From contig DATBKW010000371.1 of NCBI GenBank assembly GCA_036555665.1, positions 1 through 5,311 of the forward strand: 5,311 nucleotides of DNA, written 5' to 3'. Of the stretch, positions 1 to 5,311 are shown piece after piece. How positions within the stretch are numbered: position 1 is the first letter of the stretch; the number at the start of each line of letters is the position of its first letter. Source of the stretch: JAOPZW01 sp036555665 (GTDB taxonomy: Bacteria; Actinomycetota; Thermoleophilia; Solirubrobacterales; Solirubrobacteraceae). The notes under the pieces were generated by a model. That model was given only the letters and a program-made list of their open reading frames with translations. It did not search any database and was not told where the DNA came from. The position numbers were made by a program, and so were the translations under genes.

Positions 1-1
1 C

Positions 2-1216
2 TGGTCCAAGCACGCGTCGTCCTTCCTTGCCGACGAGCGCGTCAAGACCGCCTCGCCACTCCTGAAGGGCAAGAAGCTCACCGTGCGCTACCGCCCGCTC
101 GGGCTCGTCGGCGTGATCGGGCCGTGGAACTACCCGCTGACGAACTCATTCGGCGACTGCATCCCGGCGCTGGCCGCCGGCAACGCGGTGATCCTCAAGC
201 CGAGCGAGATCACGCCGCTGACCAGCCTGCTGCTGGCCGACGCCCTGCGCGAGTGCGGCATGCCCGCAGGCATCTTCACGGTCGCCACCGGGCGCGGCGA
301 CACCGGCGCCGCGCTGATCGACGAGGTCGACCTCATCAACTTCACCGGCTCGACGGCGACTGGGCGCAAGATCATGGAGCGGGCCGCGCGGACGCTGACG
401 CAGGTGTCCCTCGAGCTCGGCGGCAAGGACCCGATGATCGTGCTCGCCGACGCCGACCTCGAGCGCGCCGCCAACCACGCCGTCTACTACTCGATGTTCA
501 ACGGCGGCCAGACCTGCGTGAGCATCGAGCGCGTGTACGTCGAGGCCCCCGCCTACGACGAGTTCGTCGCCAAGGTCACCGAGAAGGCCCGCACGCTGCG
601 CAACGACCGCTCGACGACCCCCGGCACGGCCGATGTCGGGTCGATGACCTTCCCGCCGCAGGTCGACATCGTCGAGCGCCACGTGCAGGACGCGCGCGAC
701 AAGGGCGCCGAGGTGATCCTCGGCGGCGAACGCGGCCACGACGGGGAGAACGGCAACTGGTACAAGCCGACGGTCCTCGTGGGTGTCGACCACACGATGG
801 ACATCATGCGCGCGGAGACGTTCGGCCCGACGCTGCCGATCATGAAGGTGCGCGATGCCGAGGAGGCCATCCGCCTGGCCAACGACTCCGAGTACGGCCT
901 GGGCGCGTCGGTCTTCTCCAAGGACGCGGCGCGCGGCGAGGCGGTCGCGCGGCGCATCGAGGCGGGCGCCGTGTGCGTCAACGATGCGCTCGTCAACTAC
1001 TCGGCGCTGGAGCTGCCGATGGGCGGCGTCAAGTCCAGCGGCATGGGCCATCGCCACGGCGCGGGCGGGATCCGCAAGTTCGCCCACCAGCAGGCCCTGC
1101 TGATCTCACGGCTGCACCCGCGGCGCGACCTGCACATGTATCCCTACAGCGCGAAGATGACCGCGCGGCTGAGCAAGCTCGTGCGCTTTCTGTACGGGCG
1201 AGGGAAGCGCGACTAG
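2..1216 (+). CDS. Aldehyde dehydrogenase family protein (5' end missing)
   Basis: NAD(P)-dependent oxidation of an aldehyde to the carboxylic acid, in the cytoplasm. The reading frame is open from base 2, so the gene begins outside the window: 404 residues are visible and about 100 are missing relative to a usual length of 480-520. Numbering from the first visible codon (W1), the family landmarks occur in order: GPWNYP with the oxyanion-hole Asn43; LKPSE (Lys66, Glu69) in the cofactor site; FTGSTATG (116-121); LELGGK with general base Glu138; GGQTC with nucleophile Cys172; ETFGP with Glu272; and a late MGGVKSSGMG loop. The Glu-to-Cys spacing is 34, as in classical enzymes, so the protein looks active. 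The 'C-V-S-I-E-R-V-Y-V-E' stretch and the basic C-terminal tail (PYSAKMTARLSKL) recall, from memory, the GabD2/diapolycopene-dialdehyde-dehydrogenase branch. The substrate cannot be read from sequence. It converges on the next gene and shows no operon partner here. Confidence 0.96.
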   Translation, partial: WSKHASSFLADERVKTASPLLKGKKLTVRYRPLGLVGVIGPWNYPLTNSFGDCIPALAAGNAVILKPSEITPLTSLLLADALRECGMPAGIFTVATGRGDTGAALIDEVDLINFTGSTATGRKIMERAARTLTQVSLELGGKDPMIVLADADLERAANHAVYYSMFNGGQTCVSIERVYVEAPAYDEFVAKVTEKARTLRNDRSTTPGTADVGSMTFPPQVDIVERHVQDARDKGAEVILGGERGHDGENGNWYKPTVLVGVDHTMDIMRAETFGPTLPIMKVRDAEEAIRLANDSEYGLGASVFSKDAARGEAVARRIEAGAVCVNDALVNYSALELPMGGVKSSGMGHRHGAGGIRKFAHQQALLISRLHPRRDLHMYPYSAKMTARLSKLVRFLYGRGKRD

Positions 1217-1223
1217 AGCGGGT

Positions 1224-1288
1224 GCCGAGCGCGGCCACGTGGCCGCGGCGAGGCGGGTCCCGCTTCCGCGGTCTAGACCGCGCTCGGC
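1224..1288. terminator. Palindrome-rich convergent spacer, probable bidirectional terminator
   Basis: Several inverted repeats overlap between the two convergent stop codons. There is a perfect 18-bp palindrome at 1230-1247 (core CCACGTGG), a perfect 16-bp palindrome at 1267-1282 (core GGTCTAGACC) that contains the stop codon of the minus-strand gene, and an 11-bp inverted pair, GCCGAGCGCGG at 1224-1234 with CCGCGCTCGGC at 1278-1288. A smaller imperfect hairpin lies at about 1245-1270. There is no U-tract, which is common for terminators in GC-rich actinobacteria. The position between two gene ends supports terminator function. A protein-binding site on the CACGTG core is an alternative. Confidence 0.5.
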
Positions 1289-1695
1289 GGCTCGGCGCCC
1301 CCGAGCCAGGCCAGCACGGCGCGGCGCAGGAACCGCCACTCGTCGCCGATCTTGCGCCCGGGAAGCCGGCCCGATTCGGCCAGCTCGCGCACCGCGTCGG
1401 GCTCGGCCTGCAGCAGCTCGGCCACCTCGTCGATGTCGAGCACCTCGGGGGCCTCGGTGGGGATGAAGTCGGCGCGGCCGACGACGACGTCGGCGCCGAG
1501 CGGGATCGGAGGCGGCACGGGCCGCTGCCACATGACGTCGGCCTCGTCGAGGTGCTCGGCGACCAGCCGGCGCACCACGTCGCGCTTGGGAATCCGCCGC
1601 TCGAAGACGAAGCGATCGAGCTTCTCGGCTTCCTCGCGCGGGAGGCGCACGAAGAGCGCCGTTTCGTCGTCGCGGCGCTTTCTCTGCTTGGCCAT
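1273..1695 (-). CDS. Small DNA-binding regulator: ribbon-helix-helix plus excisionase/MerR-type helix-turn-helix
   Basis: Protein of 140 residues from the ATG at 1695-1693, probably a transcription factor. Residues 1-10 are very basic (MAKQRKRRDD). Residues 11-49 fit a ribbon-helix-helix: a short strand (TALFVRLP), a helix (EEAEKLDRFVFERR), a turn at I-P-K, and a second helix (DVVRRLVAEHL). A proline-rich linker (RPVPPPIP, 58-65) follows. Residues 84-132 match the HTH_17/excisionase pattern: 'VLDIDEVAELL', then a recognition helix around 'PDAVRELAESGRLP', then 'RKIGDEWRFLRRAVLAWL'. The last domain is the surer call; the first rests on secondary-structure pattern only. A TTG at 1713 would add six residues, but the ATG is preferred because the basic domain starts there. 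Neither start has a clear Shine-Dalgarno sequence. The gene diverges from the two-component operon, and an array of 8-bp repeats lies 10-36 bases before the ATG, suggesting autoregulation. Other possible roles are an antitoxin-like protein or an element-borne excisionase-like factor, but no toxin, integrase or phage gene is visible. Confidence 0.85.
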   Translation of the reverse strand: MAKQRKRRDDETALFVRLPREEAEKLDRFVFERRIPKRDVVRRLVAEHLDEADVMWQRPVPPPIPLGADVVVGRADFIPTEAPEVLDIDEVAELLQAEPDAVRELAESGRLPGRKIGDEWRFLRRAVLAWLGGAEPPSAV

Positions 1696-1704
1696 AGAGG
1701 CGCA

Positions 1705-1731
1705 GGATATCAACTTGATATCTTGATATCC
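1705..1731. promoter_or_regulatory. Candidate operator: three 8-bp units of TTGATATC
   Basis: Three copies of one 8-bp unit lie in an AT-rich island within very GC-rich DNA: GATATCAA (inverted) at 1706-1713, then one base, then TTGATATC at 1715-1722 and again immediately at 1723-1730. A G at 1705 and a C at 1731 extend the outer symmetry. Ribbon-helix-helix repressors (MetJ, the omega protein, Arc) are known to bind short repeats in tandem or inverted order, so a match with the adjacent regulator is plausible. The array sits directly upstream of that gene's ATG, where binding would block transcription or early initiation. The binding partner is inferred, not shown. Confidence 0.55.
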
Positions 1732-1755
1732 ACGCGGTGTCCAACGGCGTCCGCC

Positions 1756-1782
1756 TTTTACGTGGCCGTTATCTGGTTAACA
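1756..1782 (+). promoter_or_regulatory. Candidate promoter/response-regulator box of the two-component operon
   Basis: This is an AT-rich patch 18-44 bases upstream of the response-regulator ATG. TTTTAC (1756-1761) is followed by GTTATC (1768-1773), so the TTA elements at 1758 and 1769 are 11 bp apart, about one helical turn, as in tandem OmpR/PhoB-family sites. GTTAAC (1776-1781) may belong to a -10 region. No convincing -35 hexamer is visible, which would fit an activator-dependent promoter. The exact start site cannot be read from the sequence. Confidence 0.3.
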
Positions 1783-1799
1783 CTACGTTGGCCGTGTCC

Positions 1800-2456
1800 A
1801 TGCGGGTCCTCATCGCCGAAGACGAGCCACGGCTCGCTGAGGCGCTTGCACGCGGTCTACGTCGCAACGGCTTTGCCGTCGACATCGCCCTCGATGGCGA
1901 TCAGGCCCTCAAGCGCACGTCGGTCGTCGACTACGACGCGGTCGTGCTCGACCGCGACCTGCCCCATGTCCACGGCGACGAGGTGTGCCGCAAGCTGGTG
2001 GGCACGGAGCGCCCGCCGCGGATACTCATGCTCACGGCGGCCGCCGACGTGCGCGCGCGCGTGGAGGGCCTGAACCTGGGCGCCGACGACTACCTGACCA
2101 AGCCGTTCGCCTTTGCGGAGGTCGTCGCGCGGCTCCACGCGCTGCAGCGCCGCCACTCGGTCCCACAGAAGCCGGTGCTCGAGCGCTCGGGCATCCGCCT
2201 CGATCCCGCGCGCCACGAGGTCACGCGCGACGGGCGCGCGGTGACGCTGAGCCCGAAGGAGTTCGGCGTACTGCACGTGCTGCTGCGCGCCGAGGGCACC
2301 GTCGTGAGCCCCGAGACGCTGCTCGAGCGCGTGTGGGACGAGCACGTCGATCCGTTCACCAACACGGTCCGGGTGACGGTCATGAACCTGCGTCGCAAGC
2401 TCGGCACGCCGGCAGTGATCGAGACGGTCATCGGGACCGGCTACCGTCTCGCGTAG
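1800..2456 (+). CDS. OmpR/PhoB-family response regulator
   Basis: Transcription factor of 218 residues, switched by phosphorylation from the kinase encoded next. Receiver domain, residues 1-115: acidic pair Glu7/Asp8 in 'VLIAEDEP', phospho-acceptor Asp51 in 'VVLDRDLP', switch Thr79 in 'MLTA', and Tyr98 and Lys101 in 'DDYLTKPF'. All the residues expected of an active receiver are present. A linker of about ten residues leads to a winged-helix DNA-binding domain (about 127-218) with 'LSPKEFGVLHVLL', the recognition-helix region 'NTVRVTVMNLRRKLG', and the closing wing 'IGTGYRLA'. The ATG at 1800 is chosen because the receiver fold starts there; in-frame GTG codons at 1737 and 1794 would add unrelated residues. 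No Shine-Dalgarno sequence precedes the ATG, so a leaderless or very short leader is possible. The last base of the stop codon is the first base of the kinase start codon, which implies co-transcription and coupled translation. Confidence 0.96.
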   Translation: MRVLIAEDEPRLAEALARGLRRNGFAVDIALDGDQALKRTSVVDYDAVVLDRDLPHVHGDEVCRKLVGTERPPRILMLTAAADVRARVEGLNLGADDYLTKPFAFAEVVARLHALQRRHSVPQKPVLERSGIRLDPARHEVTRDGRAVTLSPKEFGVLHVLLRAEGTVVSPETLLERVWDEHVDPFTNTVRVTVMNLRRKLGTPAVIETVIGTGYRLA

Positions 2457-3727
2457 TGCGTCTGCCGCGGCCTTCGATCCGCCTGCGCCTGACGGCGTGG
2501 TACGCGACCATCTTCATCGCGATGGGGACGGTCCTGCTGGCCGTCTCCTACGCCGTCGTGCGCCACGAGTTCCGCGACGAGCAGGGCAAGGTCCACGTCG
2601 CGGTTGAGGAGTTCGCCCCGGTGCGCTCGGGCGCGCCCGCGTTCCGCCTGAAGATCGCGCCGGGCCTGCCCACCGAGAACACGAGCCAGGTGCGCACGCT
2701 GTCGCGCGACGAGCGCGACGCCTACGTCCACGCGCGCAACGCCTACGCGGCGCAGGTCCACGCGGCCAACGACCGCGCGCTGCGCCGTGTGCTGCTGGCC
2801 TTCGGCGGCGCGCTGCTGCTCGTCACCTTCGCCTCGGTGGTCGCCGGCTGGATGGTCGCCGGCCGCGCCCTGCGCCCGATCAGCCGCATCACATCGACCG
2901 CGCGCTCGATCTCCGACCGCACGCTGGACGCGCGCATCGCACTGGACGGCCCGCGCGACGAGCTGCAAGAGCTGGCCGACACCTTCGACTCGATGCTCGA
3001 GCGGCTGGAGGCCGCCTTCGAAAGCCAGCGGCGCTTCGTGGCCAACGCGTCGCACGAGCTGCGCACGCCGCTGGCGATCGTGCGCACCGAGCTCGACGTC
3101 ACGCTCGACGATCCCGACGCCGACGCTGACGAGCTGCGCGCGATGGCGACCGTTATCCGCGACGCCAACGAGCGGATGGAGCGCCTCATCGCCTCGCTGC
3201 TGGCGCTCGCGTCCAGCGAGGGCGGGATGCTGCAGTCGCGCTCGGCCGACCTTGCCGGCATCGTCGCCCCGGCGCTGGAGCGCGAGGCCTTCGGCGACGG
3301 CGCCCTGCAGCTCGAGGCGACGCTCATGCCGGCGCCGGTGCTCGGCGATCCGGTCCTGCTCGAGCGCCTGGCCGAGAACCTGATCGAGAACGCGGTCCGC
3401 TACAACGCCGCCGTCGGCTGGGTGCGCGTGCGGACGGGGATCGAACGCGGCGAGGCGACGCTGCACGTCGCCAACCCGGGCGCCCGCATCGACCCGGCCG
3501 ACGTTGAAAGTCTGCTCGAGCCCTTCCGCCGCCTGGAGTCCTCGCGCGCGCGGTCGACCGGCGGTTACGGCCTCGGCCTGGCGGTCGTGCGCGCGGTGGC
3601 GCAGGCCCACGGCGGGCGCGTTGCCGTGCTCGCGCGCCGCCAGGGTGGCCTCGAGGTGACGGTGTCGCTGCCGCTCGCTGCGGCCGCCGCGGCGGAGCCC
3701 GTCACCACCGCGCCTGCGCGGGCATAG
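2456..3727 (+). CDS. Membrane sensor histidine kinase (HAMP-HisKA-HATPase)
   Basis: Sensor kinase of 423 residues, partner of the response regulator just upstream. Its GTG start overlaps the regulator's TAG by one base (TAGTG). Domains in order: a short basic N-terminus; transmembrane helix 1 (about 14-35); a short extracytoplasmic loop of about 75 residues (36-110) with no domain I recognise, ending in a likely helix (SRDERDAYVHARNAYAAQVH); transmembrane helix 2 (about 113-134); a HAMP linker starting at 'GRALRPISRI'; a dimerisation domain with the H-box 'NASHELRTPLA', where His200 is the phosphorylated residue; and a catalytic domain with N-box 'NLIENAVRYN' (Asn312) and the G-box GGYGLGL (369-375). 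The D-x-G motif of the G1 box reads 'VANPGARI', with Asn340 where Asp is usual. I recall such Asn/Ala-type G1 boxes in other actinobacterial kinases, so activity is not excluded. The C-terminus is an Ala/Pro-rich tail (LAAAAAAEPVTTAPARA). The signal sensed is unknown. Confidence 0.95.
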   Translation: MRLPRPSIRLRLTAWYATIFIAMGTVLLAVSYAVVRHEFRDEQGKVHVAVEEFAPVRSGAPAFRLKIAPGLPTENTSQVRTLSRDERDAYVHARNAYAAQVHAANDRALRRVLLAFGGALLLVTFASVVAGWMVAGRALRPISRITSTARSISDRTLDARIALDGPRDELQELADTFDSMLERLEAAFESQRRFVANASHELRTPLAIVRTELDVTLDDPDADADELRAMATVIRDANERMERLIASLLALASSEGGMLQSRSADLAGIVAPALEREAFGDGALQLEATLMPAPVLGDPVLLERLAENLIENAVRYNAAVGWVRVRTGIERGEATLHVANPGARIDPADVESLLEPFRRLESSRARSTGGYGLGLAVVRAVAQAHGGRVAVLARRQGGLEVTVSLPLAAAAAAEPVTTAPARA

Positions 3728-3733
3728 CCGCGC
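3716..3733 (+). terminator. Weak hairpin over the kinase stop codon
   Basis: GCGCGG (3716-3721) can pair with CCGCGC (3728-3733) around a six-base loop that contains the start of the kinase TAG stop at 3725-3727. There is no U-tract. It could terminate or attenuate transcription between the kinase and the binding-protein gene, but six-base GC stems are frequent by chance in DNA of this composition. Confidence 0.2.
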
Positions 3734-3734
3734 C

Positions 3735-3765
3735 GTTACACCACTTTTACTCACGCAGGTTTTAC
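3735..3765 (+). promoter_or_regulatory. TTAC repeat cluster in the promoter region of the binding-protein gene
   Basis: Within the 90-base gap between kinase and binding protein, TTAC occurs at 3736-3739, 3747-3750 and 3762-3765; the last two are full TTTTAC words (3745-3750, 3760-3765). The first two are 11 bp apart, the same spacing as the TTAC/TTAT pair upstream of the response regulator, and the word GCCGTTA is also shared by both spacers (1765-1771, 3732-3738). This is consistent with a binding site for the adjacent OmpR-family regulator. No clean sigma-70 promoter is seen. The rest of the gap holds only the ribosome-binding site. Confidence 0.33.
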
Positions 3766-3805
3766 GGCTCCTCGGGCAGGGTTTCGAGCGCTCACAGACT
3801 CCCTG

Positions 3806-3811
3806 AGGAGG
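3806..3811 (+). promoter_or_regulatory. Strong ribosome-binding site fixing the GTG start at 3818
   Basis: AGGAGG lies six bases before the GTG at 3818, an ideal spacing. It is the only strong Shine-Dalgarno sequence I see among the gene starts visible here. It decides the start of the binding-protein gene, and this start gives a complete lipoprotein signal peptide. Confidence 0.85.
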
Positions 3812-3817
3812 GATCAG

Positions 3818-5311
3818 GTGCACACACGACGTGTTCTTCCGGCGGCGGTTGCCGTCGGCCTCGCGCTGGGGGTCGCGGCCTGTGGCAGCGGCTCCGGGTC
3901 CAGCACGAGCACCGGTTCCAGCGCGGGCAAGACCGCCGGAACCCCATTCAGCGGCGCGACGCCGGGCGAGGGCAAGAAGGGTGGTCATCTGACCGCGCTT
4001 GCCGCCGGCGACGTCGACTACGTCGACCCCGGCCAGACGTACTACGCCTTCGGCTACATGATCCATTACGCGGTGAACCGCGGGCTGTACTCCTACGGCC
4101 CCGGTGACAACGAAAAGCCGCGGGCCGACATCGCCACCGGCCCGCCGGAGATCTCGTCCGACCAGAAGACCATCACGGTCCATCTGAAGAAGGGGATCAA
4201 GTTCTCCCCGCCGGTCAACCGCGAGATCACCTCGAAGGACATCAAGTACGGCTTCGACCGCGCCTTCAGCACGCACGTGCCGTCGCCATACGCCACGGTC
4301 TACTTCTCCGACCTCATCGGCGCGCCGTCGAAGCCGACGTCGACGATCCCGGACATCTCGGGCATCGAGACCCCGGATGACTCGACGATCATCTTCAAGC
4401 TCAAGACGCCGAGCGCGGCGCTCGTCTCACAGGCGCTGGCGATGCCGATCTCCACGCCGGTGCCCGAGGAGTACGCCAAGAAGTTCGACGCCAAGACGCC
4501 GTCGACGTACGACAACTATGTCGTCTTCACGGGCCCGTACATGTACAAGAACGACAGCTCGGGCAAGCTCGTCGGACGGCAGCCGGGCAAGGTCATCCAG
4601 CTGGTCCGCAACCCCAACTGGGACCCCAAGACCGACTACCGGCCCGCCTACCTGGACTCGATCACCATCGAGGAGGGCAACGACGACTCCGTCTCCTCGT
4701 CGCGCCGCGTCCTCGGCGGCCAGAGCCTGGTGCAGGGTGACGGCACCACGCCGGCGCCGGTCATCAAGCAGGCGCTGGAGGGCAAGAAGGACCAGATCGC
4801 GTTCATCCCGGGCGGCGGCTACCGCTTCATCTCGATGAACTCGACGATCAAGCCGTTCGACAACCCCAACGTGCGGAAGGCCGTCGTCGCGGCCGCCGAC
4901 CGCAAGGCGCTGCAGCTCACCCGCGGCGGCACCGCGGCCGGCGACCTGGCCACGCACTTCCTGCCGCCCGCCTTCCCCGGCTTCGACGCCGCCGGCGGGA
5001 TGAAGGGCCCGTCGCTGGACTTCCTGTCAAACCCGAGCGGTGACATGGCGGTGGCAAAGAAGTACATGCTCGCGGCCAAGCAGCAGGACCCGAGCCTGCC
5101 GATCGACGCGAACGGCATGTGGACCGACTCGACGCAGCTGCTGATGGTCGCGTCGAACGCCGATCCGGGGAAGAAGACCGCCGAGGTCGCGCAGGCCCAG
5201 TTCGAGAAGCTCGGCTTCAAGATCAAGTTCCGGACCGTCCCGCAGGACACGCTCTACACGAAGTTCTGCAACGTGCCGGCGCAGAAGATCGCGATCTGCC
5301 CGAACGTCGGG
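3818..5311 (+). CDS. ABC-transporter substrate-binding lipoprotein, family 5 (peptide type), 3' end missing
   Basis: Extracytoplasmic receptor that would capture a solute, probably a peptide-like ligand, and deliver it to an ABC permease. The frame stays open for 498 codons to the window edge; family members are usually about 520-600 residues. The start is a GTG with a strong ribosome-binding site. Signal peptide: basic MHTRR, hydrophobic 'VLPAAVAVGLALG', then lipobox V-A-A-Cys22, so the mature protein should be lipid-anchored. A flexible Gly/Ser/Thr linker (23-40) follows. Family-5 features: the signature 'GIKFSPPVNREITSKDIKYG' (126-145), 'LVRNPNWDP' (262-270), and 'ISMNSTIKPFDNPNVRKAV' (338-356) followed by 'AADRKAL'. 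Two cysteines near the visible end (484 and 494) could form a disulfide. It follows the two-component operon in the same direction after a 90-base gap. Permease and ATPase genes might follow beyond the window. The ligand cannot be told; peptides, nickel and other solutes are all known for the family. Confidence 0.95.
   Translation, partial: MHTRRVLPAAVAVGLALGVAACGSGSGSSTSTGSSAGKTAGTPFSGATPGEGKKGGHLTALAAGDVDYVDPGQTYYAFGYMIHYAVNRGLYSYGPGDNEKPRADIATGPPEISSDQKTITVHLKKGIKFSPPVNREITSKDIKYGFDRAFSTHVPSPYATVYFSDLIGAPSKPTSTIPDISGIETPDDSTIIFKLKTPSAALVSQALAMPISTPVPEEYAKKFDAKTPSTYDNYVVFTGPYMYKNDSSGKLVGRQPGKVIQLVRNPNWDPKTDYRPAYLDSITIEEGNDDSVSSSRRVLGGQSLVQGDGTTPAPVIKQALEGKKDQIAFIPGGGYRFISMNSTIKPFDNPNVRKAVVAAADRKALQLTRGGTAAGDLATHFLPPAFPGFDAAGGMKGPSLDFLSNPSGDMAVAKKYMLAAKQQDPSLPIDANGMWTDSTQLLMVASNADPGKKTAEVAQAQFEKLGFKIKFRTVPQDTLYTKFCNVPAQKIAICPNVG

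Noticed and set aside
146..1087. Open frame of 313 codons on the minus strand opposite the aldehyde dehydrogenase
   Set aside because: Shadow of the real gene; no motif or family resemblance, and the plus-strand frame has every aldehyde dehydrogenase catalytic motif.
1705..1731. The repeated 8-bp unit as a CRISPR array or insertion scar
   Set aside because: Units are far too short, there are no spacers, and one copy is inverted. No transposase or target-site duplication is visible.
1737..1799. Earlier GTG start for the response regulator
   Set aside because: It would add 21 residues unlike any receiver domain and would place the AT-rich promoter-like patch inside the gene. The family start 'M-R-V-L-I-A-E-D-E' fits the ATG at 1800.
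124..2073. Open frame of 649 codons on the plus strand
   Set aside because: It overlaps the aldehyde dehydrogenase in another frame, runs through the convergent spacer and antisense to the small regulator, and translates to Arg/Pro-rich sequence without motifs.
1985..2455. Upstream in-frame extension of the kinase reading frame
   Set aside because: It overlaps the response regulator in another frame and gives Arg-rich sequence. The GTG at 2456, coupled to the regulator's stop codon, gives a normal kinase N-terminus before the first membrane helix.
2441..4276. Long open frame of 611 codons on the minus strand
   Set aside because: It lies antisense to the kinase and the start of the binding protein and crosses the spacer between them. 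Its translation is low-complexity and Arg/Gly/Ala/Val-rich with no recognisable domain, as expected opposite GC-rich coding DNA.
4300..4515. Short minus-strand open frames inside the binding-protein gene (also 4093-4296, 4427-4957, 4819-5250)
   Set aside because: All lie opposite the uninterrupted 498-codon plus-strand frame, which has clear family-5 binding-protein motifs; none shows a ribosome-binding site or known domain.

Overview
The window is very GC-rich, with G or C at nearly every third codon position. It holds five protein genes and almost no spare DNA. The codon bias, the actinobacterial style of the sensor kinase, and a lipoprotein solute-binding protein with an 'F-S-P-P-V-N-R-E-x-T-S-K-D' signature suggest an Actinomycetota chromosome. 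From memory of similar proteins I would guess Thermoleophilia/Solirubrobacterales; this is not proven by the sequence. No RNA genes, insertion sequences, CRISPR arrays or phage genes were seen.

Layout: (1) 2-1216, plus strand: the C-terminal four-fifths of an NAD(P)-dependent aldehyde dehydrogenase whose start lies off the left edge. (2) 1217-1272: a short convergent spacer full of overlapping palindromes, probably a two-way terminator. (3) 1273-1695, minus strand: a small DNA-binding protein that appears to join an N-terminal ribbon-helix-helix to a C-terminal excisionase/MerR-type helix-turn-helix. (4) 1696-1799: a divergent promoter region. It carries an AT-rich island with three copies of an 8-bp unit next to the small regulator gene, and a second AT-rich patch next to the response regulator. 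(5) 1800-2456 and 2456-3727, plus strand: an OmpR/PhoB-family response regulator and its membrane histidine kinase, overlapping by one base. (6) 3728-3817: a spacer with TTAC/TTTTAC repeats and a strong ribosome-binding site. (7) 3818-5311, plus strand: the first 498 residues of a family-5 (peptide-type) ABC-transporter substrate-binding lipoprotein that runs off the right edge without a stop.

How they may work together (inference): the kinase and regulator form one signalling pair. The binding-protein gene follows in the same direction, behind its own AT-rich promoter-like spacer, so it is a natural candidate target of the pair. The small divergent regulator probably binds the triplicated 8-bp unit and controls itself, and perhaps the two-component operon too. 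The aldehyde dehydrogenase looks like an unrelated convergent neighbour.

The most notable item is the small two-domain regulator together with its apparent tandem 8-bp operator. The rest is conventional. I see no clear sign of a wholly new system.
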